Notes under the pieces: generated by a model
What the model was told of the DNA's origin: nothing
The model's database searches: none
The model's input: the letters and a program-made list of their open reading frames with translations, nothing else
Shown: positions 27,355 to 35,887 of the stretch, in pieces
Layout: the number at the start of each line of letters is the position of its first letter
How positions within the stretch are numbered: the first letter of the stretch is position 1
Translations under genes and position numbers: made by a program
From: Prolixibacter bellariivorans ATCC BAA-1284
GTDB lineage: Bacteria; Bacteroidota; Bacteroidia; Bacteroidales; Prolixibacteraceae
Direction of reading: 5' to 3'
NCBI RefSeq assembly: GCF_000621705.1
Contig: NZ_JHXO01000005.1
Coordinates: 372,001 to 436,000, forward strand
DNA: 64,000 nt

Positions 27355-28785
27355 TTGAAAAAGACGACACAAGAACATATTATCGGATTATTTGAGAAAA
27401 CGTTTGGTGAAAAAGTAACAGATATCGAGGTATTGCCTCCTTCCGGTTCCTACCGGGAATATTGCCGGTTGATTTCAGAAAACCGGAGGGTAATTGGCGC
27501 CTGGAATGAGGATGATAAGGAAAACCGCGCGTTTATCGAATTCTCAAAAGCGTTGAGAGGTAGCGGCATTAATGTGCCTGAGATTTACGGTGAAGAAACC
27601 GGAAAGCATATATACCTGCAACAGGATTTGGGCAATACTACATTGTTTCAGTTTTTGAGTGATGTGCGTGAAAAGGATGGATTTTCGCCGGAAATTATTG
27701 ATGTATATCGCAAAGTTGTGGCTCAGTTGCCGCATATTCAGGTAAAGGCAGGTGGAAACATCAATTACGACTACTGTTATCCGCGCGATGCGTTCGATCG
27801 GCAATCGATGATGTGGGACCTGAATTATTTCAAATATTATTTTCTCAAGTTGGCCAAGATTTCGTTTGACGAACAATCGCTCGAAGATGATTTTCAGCGT
27901 TTCACCGACTATCTGCTGGAGGTTGAGAGAGACTTCTTCCTGTATCGTGATTTTCAGAGCCGGAACGTGATGTTGATGGATGGCGAGCCTTGGTTTATCG
28001 ATTACCAGGGAGGACGAAAAGGAGCTTTGCAGTACGATTTGGCTTCGTTGCTATACGATTCTAAGGCTGATATTCCGCAACCGGTTCGTGATGAATTGCT
28101 GGAATCATACCTTGATGAATTAGAAAAATATCATCCGGTTAACCGGAAGGATTTCCGTGAATATTTCTACGGCTATGTGCTGATTCGTATGATGCAGTCG
28201 ATGGGTGCTTACGGATTCCGTGGATTTTATGAAAAGAAAGAGCATTTTCTGAAAAGTATTCCATACGCATTGGAAAACCTGGTCGTAGTACTCGATAAAT
28301 TTTCATTCCCGGTTGAATTACCGGAATTGGAAAAAGTGCTTCGTTCATTACCGCAATCGGAAACGCTGAAAAAAATTGCGTCGAAGCAGGATGAGATGAC
28401 GGTTCGGATTACTAGTTTTTCATACAAAAAAGGGGTTCCACAAGATCCTTCAGGTAACGGAGGTGGTTACGTTTTCGACTGCCGCGCGGTTCATAATCCT
28501 GGTCGGTACGAGCAATACAAAACGCTTACGGGAAAAGACCCTGAGGTGATTGCTTTTTTCGAAGAGGAATCGGAAATGGAGAATTTTCTGCGGCCGGTAT
28601 TCAATTTGGTAGACCAAAGTGTGGAGAAATATTTGGAACGTAAGTTCAATCATTTAATGGTCAATTTCGGGTGTACCGGTGGACAACACCGTTCGGTATA
28701 CGCAGCAGAGCGCCTTTCGGAACATCTGAAAAACAAATATCCGGTCCGTGTTGTTACTTTCCACAGAGAGCAGGAAGCTCTGTGA
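27355..28785 (+). CDS. Sugar kinase (APH fold) fused to RapZ C-terminal domain
   Basis: 476 residues from a TTG start; the next Met is inside the kinase core, so TTG is the best choice. Residues about 1-330 form an aminoglycoside-phosphotransferase-like kinase with FLYRDFQSRNVML (catalytic Asp, Asn) and WFIDYQGGRKGALQYDLASLLYD (metal Asp), the pattern of AmgK-type N-acetylmuramate/GlcNAc kinases. Residues about 348-476 match the C-terminal domain of RapZ (FDCRAVHNPGRY, VNFGCTGGQHRSVYAAERL), which in E. coli binds glucosamine-6-phosphate; the RapZ ATPase half is absent. With the MurU-like gene downstream this suggests cell-wall sugar salvage whose kinase may be tuned by hexosamine level (inference). 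Confidence 0.88.
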   Translation: MKKTTQEHIIGLFEKTFGEKVTDIEVLPPSGSYREYCRLISENRRVIGAWNEDDKENRAFIEFSKALRGSGINVPEIYGEETGKHIYLQQDLGNTTLFQFLSDVREKDGFSPEIIDVYRKVVAQLPHIQVKAGGNINYDYCYPRDAFDRQSMMWDLNYFKYYFLKLAKISFDEQSLEDDFQRFTDYLLEVERDFFLYRDFQSRNVMLMDGEPWFIDYQGGRKGALQYDLASLLYDSKADIPQPVRDELLESYLDELEKYHPVNRKDFREYFYGYVLIRMMQSMGAYGFRGFYEKKEHFLKSIPYALENLVVVLDKFSFPVELPELEKVLRSLPQSETLKKIASKQDEMTVRITSFSYKKGVPQDPSGNGGGYVFDCRAVHNPGRYEQYKTLTGKDPEVIAFFEEESEMENFLRPVFNLVDQSVEKYLERKFNHLMVNFGCTGGQHRSVYAAERLSEHLKNKYPVRVVTFHREQEAL

Positions 28786-28804
28786 TTAGTAGCAAAAAGT
28801 AGTT

Positions 28805-28936
28805 ATGTCAAAAACTTTGTGTAAGTCGAAGAAGGAGTATCAACCTCCGGAGAATCCGAAGTACGAGTGCAAGAAATGCGGCAAGGTTACCATGAAAGAA
28901 AAAAAGGTCTGCAAGCCTCGGAAGGTAAAAAGTTAA
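28805..28936 (+). CDS. 43-residue Lys/Cys-rich zinc-ribbon-like protein
   Basis: An ATG 19 bp after the kinase stop opens a 43-codon frame with Cys at 6, 22, 25 and 36. The segment YECKKCGKVTMKEKKVCKP carries a CxxCG knuckle. The protein is very basic (about one third Lys/Arg) and could bind zinc and nucleic acid. It lies between the kinase fusion and its terminator, so it is probably translated from the same mRNA. No family name is recognised. Confidence 0.6.
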   Translation: MSKTLCKSKKEYQPPENPKYECKKCGKVTMKEKKVCKPRKVKS

Positions 28937-28958
28937 TTTATTCAATAGAATACATGAT

Positions 28959-28995
28959 ATCGGCGGTTTACTCTGTGAACCGCCGATGTTTTTTT
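28959..28995 (+). terminator. Rho-independent terminator
   Basis: A 10-bp perfect stem ATCGGCGGTT / AACCGCCGAT (28959-28968 with 28978-28987), then seven T. It separates the kinase/zinc-ribbon transcript from the nucleotidyltransferase gene, so part of the downstream expression must be read-through or separate. Confidence 0.9.
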
Positions 28996-29043
28996 ATTTT
29001 CGTGAAGAAATAAAAAGTCAGTTTTTAAATATTGCCGAAACTT

Positions 29044-29766
29044 ATGAAAGCCATGATTTTTGCAGCGGGGCTGGGAACCAGGCTTCGTCCGTTCACCGAT
29101 AACAAGCCCAAAGCCCTGGTGGAAGTCGCGGGAAAAACGTTGCTCCAGCGGGCCATCGAAAAAGTGAGTGGCGCCGGCTTCGAAGAAATTGTGGTGAACA
29201 TTCATCATTATGGCGACCAGATTATTGACTTCCTGGAAGGGAATAACAACTTTGGGTTGGATATTCAAATTTCCGATGAGCGCGATGAGTTGCTCGATAC
29301 GGGTGGTGGCATACTCAAGGCCCGGCCGTTGTTAGAAGGTTCGGAACCTTTCCTGGTGTACAACGTGGATGTGTTGTGTTCGCTAGATTTGAAGAAGTTG
29401 CTGCGATGGCACCGGGAACATCAGGCGCTGGCAACGCTCGTTGTACGGAAACGTGAAACTGCCCGCTACCTCCTGTTTGATAAAGAAATGCAGCTCTCCG
29501 GATGGACCAACATCAAAACCGGCGAAGTGAAGATGGCCAGGCAAACACCGGAAGTCGGTAAGTTTGCTTTCAGTGGCATTCACATCATCGAGCCTTCTGT
29601 TTTCCCTTTGATTACAGAAACCGGCAAGTTCCCGATTATTCCGATGTATTTACATTTGGCCGCGCAAAATGCCATTTATGGTTTTGAGGATACTTCGGAT
29701 TTATGGATGGATTTGGGTAAGCTGGAGCAATTGAAAGTGGCAGAAGAAATGCTTCAGAATAGATGA
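29044..29766 (+). CDS. MurU-like sugar-phosphate nucleotidyltransferase
   Basis: Started at the ATG at 29044 (MKAMIFAAGLGTRLRP), which places the nucleotide-binding motif at the N-terminus as usual; an in-frame TTG 12 bp earlier is possible. The 240-residue protein has GLGTRLRPFTDNKPKALVEV, the metal-binding FLVYNVDVL and a C-terminal DLWMDLGKLEQL. The family joins a sugar-1-phosphate to UTP or another NTP. Pairing with an AmgK-like kinase, as in the Pseudomonas and Tannerella salvage route, favours MurNAc-1-phosphate uridylyltransferase. The specificity is inferred from context. Confidence 0.85.
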   Translation: MKAMIFAAGLGTRLRPFTDNKPKALVEVAGKTLLQRAIEKVSGAGFEEIVVNIHHYGDQIIDFLEGNNNFGLDIQISDERDELLDTGGGILKARPLLEGSEPFLVYNVDVLCSLDLKKLLRWHREHQALATLVVRKRETARYLLFDKEMQLSGWTNIKTGEVKMARQTPEVGKFAFSGIHIIEPSVFPLITETGKFPIIPMYLHLAAQNAIYGFEDTSDLWMDLGKLEQLKVAEEMLQNR

Positions 29767-29885
29767 AACGAGCAAGACAGCAATTTTTGACTCACACGTA
29801 AGGAATTAAATATCATGCAAGTTCCATCTTATGCCAATTTGAGTTAACAATTTTAATAAGATGAAATCATAAGTCGGATTAGAAA

Positions 29886-29918
29886 AAAAGGCCTTTGCAG
29901 CTAGTGCAGAGGCCTTTT
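29886..29918. terminator. Bidirectional terminator
   Basis: A 14-bp stem with one mismatch, AAAAGGCCTTTGCA / TGCAGAGGCCTTTT, between two convergent genes. Confidence 0.85.
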
Positions 29919-29938
29919 CTAATTTATGATCTTATTGT

Positions 29939-32755
29939 TTATTCGTCTTTGGTTCCTTTTTCAGGAAGCAGGGCAACACTTACGTAGTTGTTCAAATCCC
30001 AAACCCATTTTGCTGCTTTTTGCAACTCCTCCGGGTTCAGTGCATTCACTTCCGTGTTAAACTGGTTGAAGGTAGAGAAATCGCCATCGTGATTCAGATA
30101 GTACGATTTCAATGCAGTCAGCCAATAGCTGTTTTCACGCAAATTGGTTTCCCGTTCACGCAGCATTTTTTCCATTGCTTTGTGTACTTCTTCCTGGGTC
30201 GGACCATTCTTAATCAAATCCTTGATTTCATCGAAAACAGCCGCTTTCAATGTGTCAATTTTCTTCGGATCGGTACCATAATAAATAGTCATGGTGTATT
30301 CCGGTTCCGGAAGTTTATTAAACGAGGGCTGTGCTCCGATGTAATATACGCTGGATTTGTCCTCACGAATGCTTTCCAGCAAACGGGTGGTCAGAATCTT
30401 GGACAGTGCATCGAGTTCAACAATATCCTTCGTATCGTAGTTCAGCGGACCATGGAACTGGATGTACTGAATACTCTTGGGTTCGGTTCCCTTGTATACT
30501 TTTTTCACAACAGCACCTTTCGGCGGACGAATACCCAAATCTTTCCAATGCTCGGTTTTACCGGTTGTCGGTAACGAAGCCAGGTAGGTTTTTACCAGTG
30601 GTTTCATCTTGTCGAAGTCGACATTACCGACAAAAATGAATTTGAAATCACCGGCGTTGGAGAAACGGTCCTTATCGATGGCTTTGATGCGATCGAAATT
30701 CGCTTCTTTCAAGGTTTCTTTAGTCAAAGGACGAACCCACGGGCTGTAATTGCTGGTCACTACGCGGAAGGTATCAGAGAAGGCTGCTTCCGGCGACGCT
30801 TTCCGGTTATCAAGCTGACTTTCCATTCGGGTCATGAATGAATTAAATGCCGATTGGTCAAGACGCGGATGAGTGAAATAAAGGTTCACCAATTGCATTA
30901 GCGTTTCAACATCCTTCTTGGACGAAGAACCCTGGAAGCCTTGTGTAATCTGACGGATAAAAGGCTCGACGCTTGCTACTTTGCCAGCCAGTTTTTTGTC
31001 CAGCTCGGGAGCTGTGAAATCGGAAAGTCCGCTCATTTGCAGAATAGTTGCTGCAAAATCGGTGGAAACGTCGTCAGAAGACGGGTAAACCGAATATCCG
31101 CCCGGTCCGTAAGCACTAAACAGAATTTCGTCATCTTTGAAATCTGTTTTCTTCAGAATCACTTTGGCACCGTTCGAAAGGGTCCATTCTACAGCATTTA
31201 CTTCCGGTATTTTCTTTTCGCTGACAATCTTACCCGGAGTAGGCTGTTTAGGCATCAGTGGCGCATCCGAAACCTGGTCTTTGTATGGCTTGATTTTGGC
31301 CGTATCTACCTCTGCCAACAGTTTCTTGATATCGTCGTTCGTCGGAACCGGAACACCTTTTACATCCGGAGCAGTAATAATAACCACCCGGTTGTCCTCG
31401 GTCAACCACTTTTTCGCCAGCGCGTTTACGTCAGCTAACTTGATGGTCGGCATCAGTTCTTTGTAATACTGATACTCTTTGTCAAGTCCTGGAACCGGCT
31501 CTTTCCGCATCAGGAAATTACGGCTGTATTCGTTGGCGATGCTGATGGATTGACGTTTGTCCCGATCGTTGTAAGCAGTTTCCATGGAACTCATCATGGA
31601 TGCTTTCGCACGTTTTAACTCACTATCGGTGAAGCCATAATCTTTTACACGCTGATTCTCGATTAGAGCAGCTTTCAAACCTTCCGGAATTTTCCCGGGA
31701 TGGGTAACCACCATGGAAGAATAAACATCAACCGGTCCAACCAGACCTCCATAACTGGAGCGGGCGAATACAAACGGCGGATTTTCTTTCTGCGTGATCT
31801 CCGACAAACGGGCATTGATCATGCTGTTGTAGAGGCTATGCATCATCATTTCGCGGTAGCCACCAACGGTTGTATCAAGTTCCATCGGGTGCTTGATGTA
31901 CAGGGTGGCTGAAGAATAGCGTGCTTCCGGATCGGTTACAACTTTGATAAGCGTGCCTTTCTGAGAAGGAACATCATACGAAGGTTTTTTGCGTTCGGGT
32001 TTGTGGACGGGAATGTTGGAGAATTTCTCTTTCACTTCCTGAACCATTTTCTTTTGGTCAAAATCACCCACTACAATTATTGCCTGCAGATCGGGACGAT
32101 ACCAATCGTTGCGGAAGCGACGAAGGGCCGACGGCGGGCAGCTGTCTACTACCGACATTTTCCCGATAGGTAACCGGTCGGCGTAGTGCGAATCTTTGAA
32201 GAATACCGGCAACCATTGCTTCATCATACGCTGCTGTGCACCTTGACCACCGCGCCATTCTTCATGAATCACTCCACGTTCTTTGTTGATTTCATCATTC
32301 GAATCGGTAACCTGGCAAGCCCAGTCGTAAAGAACCTGTAGGCCTTTGTCCATGAATTTAGTGCTGTCAAGCGGCACTTTCAACATGTAAACTGTCTGGT
32401 CGAACCCGGTGTAGGCATTGATTTCCGGTCCGAACTCCATACCAATGGATTCGAAATAGTTGACGAGCTCATTTTTTGGGAAATTTTTGGTTCCGTTAAA
32501 GCTCATGTGCTCGCAAAAGTGGGCGAGCCCCTGTTGGTCGTTGTCTTCGAGAATGGAGCCAGCCGATACAACGAGCATTAGTTCTGCGCGGTTTTTAGGT
32601 GTGTGGTTAGCCCTGACATAGTAGGTTAGTCCGTTTTTCAATACACCTTTGTCTGTCTGGGGATCGAAAGGAATTTTTGAATTTAAGTCCGGCATTTGGG
32701 CATAAGCGCCCGTTACCATAAAAATGGTCAGCAGACCAAAGAGTAACTTTTTCAT
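29939..32755 (-). CDS. M16-family zinc protease (PqqL-like), secreted
   Basis: 938 residues: signal peptide to about A19, then two tandem M16 halves. The N-terminal half carries the inverted zinc motif H79-F-C-E82-H83, with a distal Glu in ERGVIHEEWRG. The C-terminal half (from about 515) has the fold but no zinc motif, as expected for the inactive partner half. Such clam-shell proteases degrade short or unfolded peptides in the periplasm. The gene is alone between a terminator and the HAD phosphatase gene 78 bp upstream on the same strand. Confidence 0.93.
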   Translation of the reverse strand: MKKLLFGLLTIFMVTGAYAQMPDLNSKIPFDPQTDKGVLKNGLTYYVRANHTPKNRAELMLVVSAGSILEDNDQQGLAHFCEHMSFNGTKNFPKNELVNYFESIGMEFGPEINAYTGFDQTVYMLKVPLDSTKFMDKGLQVLYDWACQVTDSNDEINKERGVIHEEWRGGQGAQQRMMKQWLPVFFKDSHYADRLPIGKMSVVDSCPPSALRRFRNDWYRPDLQAIIVVGDFDQKKMVQEVKEKFSNIPVHKPERKKPSYDVPSQKGTLIKVVTDPEARYSSATLYIKHPMELDTTVGGYREMMMHSLYNSMINARLSEITQKENPPFVFARSSYGGLVGPVDVYSSMVVTHPGKIPEGLKAALIENQRVKDYGFTDSELKRAKASMMSSMETAYNDRDKRQSISIANEYSRNFLMRKEPVPGLDKEYQYYKELMPTIKLADVNALAKKWLTEDNRVVIITAPDVKGVPVPTNDDIKKLLAEVDTAKIKPYKDQVSDAPLMPKQPTPGKIVSEKKIPEVNAVEWTLSNGAKVILKKTDFKDDEILFSAYGPGGYSVYPSSDDVSTDFAATILQMSGLSDFTAPELDKKLAGKVASVEPFIRQITQGFQGSSSKKDVETLMQLVNLYFTHPRLDQSAFNSFMTRMESQLDNRKASPEAAFSDTFRVVTSNYSPWVRPLTKETLKEANFDRIKAIDKDRFSNAGDFKFIFVGNVDFDKMKPLVKTYLASLPTTGKTEHWKDLGIRPPKGAVVKKVYKGTEPKSIQYIQFHGPLNYDTKDIVELDALSKILTTRLLESIREDKSSVYYIGAQPSFNKLPEPEYTMTIYYGTDPKKIDTLKAAVFDEIKDLIKNGPTQEEVHKAMEKMLRERETNLRENSYWLTALKSYYLNHDGDFSTFNQFNTEVNALNPEELQKAAKWVWDLNNYVSVALLPEKGTKDE

Positions 32756-32833
32756 AAGTAATTCGTCTTGGAGTAAATAATTTATATGTATTTAGTGGGT
32801 GTTTTTCAATTTGTATCGTGTTTCTTCAATTCG

Positions 32834-33661
32834 TTACAAATGTTGTCGAACAGCATACGAAAATCCGTCCTCATGGTGAGCCAGACTATTCCTGTATCGA
32901 AATTTGAGTTCGTCCGGAGCGTTGTCTACAACATATGAATGTTGGGTATAATCGAGTAATTCCATATCGTTAAAATCGTTTCCAACACCCAGGGTATTTT
33001 CTTTCGCGATTCCGGTAATGCGGCAAACTTCTTCCACTCCATGTGCTTTGGTAACTCCTTCGGGAAAAATTTCCATCCAGGTGAAATCGGGATGTAGCGG
33101 GGAAGTGGCCCTAATAACACTGACGTGCGGGAAATGGTTCAGCACCTTTTGTTTGATAATCTCAAACTCTTCAGAACCTTGCGGCAGAAATATCAGAACC
33201 TGCGAGATGGGAAAAGCATCGCCCTGTTTTAACGGAACTGCATCGCCCAACGCTTTGTGGTAATTCAGGTAACGTTCAAATTCTTCGCACGGGGTACTTC
33301 TCCACCAGGCAAAATGGTGATTGTCCGGTATCTCTCTTGATACTTTAAAATTCAGTTTCTCTTCCATCAGAAAACGAACAATTTTACCAGTTTCCTGAGA
33401 AGGGATACTCATGGCCATCAGCAGTTGTTGCTTATTCCAATCCATCAGACCAGCGCCTGAGCTGAAAATGACAAAATCGAACGGCATGCCTGGAGTAAGA
33501 ACCTGTTTTACTTTCATCAGGTTTCTTCCCGTGGCGGCCACCCGACAAATTCCCAGCTTCCCCAAATTTTCCAGTGTTTCGTAGTCTGTTGTGCTGATAG
33601 TATGATCTGCCTGCAACAGCGTGCCGTCCAGGTCGGTTATCACCATTTTTATTCCTGTCAT
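32834..33661 (-). CDS. Cof-type HAD-superfamily phosphatase
   Basis: 275 residues. Motif I is MVITDLDGTLLQADH, motif II AATGRN, and motif III/IV lies in TKAHGVEEVC...LGVGNDFNDMELL; the C2-type cap is in the middle. These cytoplasmic phosphatases act on sugar phosphates, nucleotides or pyridoxal phosphate. Either Met1 or Met6 could be the start. It may be co-transcribed with the downstream protease (78 bp gap). Confidence 0.9.
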   Translation of the reverse strand: MTGIKMVITDLDGTLLQADHTISTTDYETLENLGKLGICRVAATGRNLMKVKQVLTPGMPFDFVIFSSGAGLMDWNKQQLLMAMSIPSQETGKIVRFLMEEKLNFKVSREIPDNHHFAWWRSTPCEEFERYLNYHKALGDAVPLKQGDAFPISQVLIFLPQGSEEFEIIKQKVLNHFPHVSVIRATSPLHPDFTWMEIFPEGVTKAHGVEEVCRITGIAKENTLGVGNDFNDMELLDYTQHSYVVDNAPDELKFRYRNSLAHHEDGFSYAVRQHL

Positions 33662-34245
33662 CTCAAAAAAATAATCAAAATTATATTAGATAATCAATGG
33701 GTTAAGAATTTTGTGCTGGAAAAGTTAAAATTTCCCAAAACCAATAGTCCGTCCGGATGTTTATCTGACGCCGGCTTGCGTCACGCAGCCAGCAAACAGT
33801 GTGCCGAAAAACGAATTGCCGGCAGAATGCTTGAAGTTACAATTACTGAAGAAGGTTTGAAAGTGAATTACTGAAAATTTAAAAGTGGTGTAATTATGTA
33901 ACATAATTTGAGAGATTTAGCCTCGAAAAAAGGGGAAGTCTTTTCGGAGGAAATATGTTTTTAGGTTGTTAAAAAATTGTTAAATTCGGGCGCCGAATGA
34001 AATTAGGTTGTCGTGTTTTATTATTCCTTTGTCTGTGTTTTTCCGGGCCAGAGGTGAGGCGGCAGTGGTATTTGACAGAAGTAGGCCCGGAGCGTATAGA
34101 TTTTAAAGGATGTTGTTCGGTTAGTTGATGACATTACAACCTGTATTTTCTCTTCTTTTTTTTGTCGGGGGAATTGTATCTTTCGAATTCAACTTTTGGC
34201 GTGTAGACAACCAAAATCAATGCATACAACAAATAACTAATAGAT
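33662..34245. other. Long leader region of the V-ATPase operon
   Basis: No convincing gene. A 55-codon GTG frame (33710-33874) has no recognisable content. Two inverted repeats are seen: ATTCGG/CCGAAT around 33984-33998 and CCGGGCC/GGCCCGG (34043-34049 with 34084-34090). A TATCTTTC box at 34177 is a weak -7 candidate. The GC-rich hairpin may form in the leader RNA of the ATPase operon. Confidence 0.4.
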
Positions 34246-34860
34246 ATGGACAACAGACTTCAAGAGCTGACTGATAAGATTTATCAGGAAGGAATCTCGA
34301 AAGGAAACGAGGAGGCCGAAAAAATTGTGTCCGATGCCCGTGCAGAGGCGGAGAAAATTTTGGCTGAAGCAAAGAAAGATGCTGAGAATATCGTTTCTGA
34401 CGCCGAGAAAAAATCAGCCGAATTTGATCAGAATACTAAATCCGAACTCAAGCTGGCTTCCCGTCAGGCAGTTGATGCCCTGAAGCAGGAACTCGTCGGT
34501 ATCATTAACGGCACCATTACTACTTCCGAGATCAAAGCAGCGATGGGGGATACCAAGTTTATCCAGAAAGCCATCGAAACGGCTGTGAAAAACTGGGCTG
34601 CACATAACGATGAAGCTATCGACATGCAGGTTCTCATTCCACAAGAGGACGAAAAAGCCATCGGTGATTATTTCGCAGGTGCTGCCAAAAGTGTGCTCGA
34701 TAAAGGCTTTTCCATCGAAACTGTGAACGATCTGAAAGCTGGTTTCCATGTGGCTCCGGCTGACGGAAGCTACAAGGTCAGTTTTACTGATGAGGATTTC
34801 ATCAACTTCTTTAAAGAGTTCCTGCGTCCGAAAATCGTTGAACTTCTTTTCGAAAAGTAA
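34246..34860 (+). CDS. atpE: V-type ATPase subunit E
   Basis: 204 residues. The N-terminal half is a long charged alpha-helix with heptad-like Ala/Glu/Lys pattern (AEKIVSDARAEAEKILAEA), the C-terminal half a globular domain: the peripheral-stalk subunit that braces the catalytic head against the membrane part. It is the first gene of the seven-subunit operon. No partner subunit G/H gene is seen, as usual in Bacteroidota. A 166-bp gap without features precedes the next gene. Confidence 0.88.
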   Translation: MDNRLQELTDKIYQEGISKGNEEAEKIVSDARAEAEKILAEAKKDAENIVSDAEKKSAEFDQNTKSELKLASRQAVDALKQELVGIINGTITTSEIKAAMGDTKFIQKAIETAVKNWAAHNDEAIDMQVLIPQEDEKAIGDYFAGAAKSVLDKGFSIETVNDLKAGFHVAPADGSYKVSFTDEDFINFFKEFLRPKIVELLFEK

Positions 34861-35026
34861 TTAAAACACCGGGTCATTTCCCAGTGCTTTTGGATGAGAA
34901 CCTTTTACGAATAAAACAATCAACCGAGCCAGGATTTCTATTTCCGGACTTTTGCCATGGCAAATCAGGAATAAAAATCATTTCCATTGAATCCGGCAGG
35001 CTGTTTGTTTTGGAAAACCGTTTCGA

Positions 35027-35878
35027 ATGAAAAAATATTACTGTCTGGTTGCCGGGCTTCCCGAAATTCGCATAGATGACAATAAGCAGAACTTTGATTT
35101 GAAAGAGTTCAAGGAAGAGTTGCGTGCGAACCTGTCGGAAGACGACTTTGAGTTGATTAAACTCTTTTACCGGAAATTCGACAACCTGAACCTGATAGCA
35201 TACCTGAAAGATGCGGAGGCAAAACTCGACGACCGCGGTAATCTTACCGAGGATGATTTCGCCGAGATTCTGCAAAAGGTGAAGGAGGAAGAAAATCCGA
35301 AAGATGAGCGAATTCCTGTGTATTTTAAGGAGTTTATTCCTGCCTGGCTCGAAGAGAAACCGCTGTTTCCGGATATGGCCTGGGAAGATCAGTTGGCAAC
35401 ACTTTATTACGATGATGCCCTGAACAGCCGGAATGAGTTTGTCAGCAGTTGGTTCGCCTTTAACCTGAATGTGCAGAATATTCTGACGGCAATCAATTGT
35501 CGGAATTATGACCTGGATTTAGGCCCCGCGATTGTCGGAAACAGCGAAATCGCCAATACCATCCGCGAAAGCAATTCGAAAGATTTCGGTCTGGCAGCTA
35601 TCTTCCCCTATCTGGACGATGTATTGCATATCGCCGAAGAGGCCAATCTTTACGAACGCGAACGTCGTATTGATGCGCTGCGCTGGAAATGGCTCGAAGA
35701 AAATTCCTTCTTCAAGTATTTCACTGTTGAGAAAGTCTTTGCTTACCTGTTGCAACTCGAAATGATTGAGCGATGGGTGAAACTGAGCCAGGAAACCGGC
35801 CTGAAGATTTTCCGCGATTTTGTTCAGGAACTGCAACACTCGTTCGAATTCCCCGATGAATTTAAATTAAACAAGTAA
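35027..35878 (+). CDS. DUF2764 protein of the V-ATPase operon (probable C/d-like subunit)
   Basis: 283 mainly helical residues, acidic, without signal or membrane segment (start MKKYYCLVAGLPEIRID). DUF2764 proteins are found at this position in Bacteroidota and some other V-ATPase operons, which lack a recognisable subunit C. The position and helical content make it a candidate for the central-axle collar subunit (C, or d in eukaryotes); this is inference. It ends 9 bp before subunit A. Confidence 0.85.
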   Translation: MKKYYCLVAGLPEIRIDDNKQNFDLKEFKEELRANLSEDDFELIKLFYRKFDNLNLIAYLKDAEAKLDDRGNLTEDDFAEILQKVKEEENPKDERIPVYFKEFIPAWLEEKPLFPDMAWEDQLATLYYDDALNSRNEFVSSWFAFNLNVQNILTAINCRNYDLDLGPAIVGNSEIANTIRESNSKDFGLAAIFPYLDDVLHIAEEANLYERERRIDALRWKWLEENSFFKYFTVEKVFAYLLQLEMIERWVKLSQETGLKIFRDFVQELQHSFEFPDEFKLNK

Positions 35879-35887
35879 ACAACGAAT

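Noticed and set aside
30020-31466. Several long plus-strand frames inside the M16 protease gene
   Set aside because: They are antisense frames of a strongly coding gene with clear zinc motif; no independent support.
33710-33874. 55-codon frame after the HAD phosphatase gene
   Set aside because: It has only a GTG start, no recognisable motif and no terminator; kept as a note in the leader-region entry.
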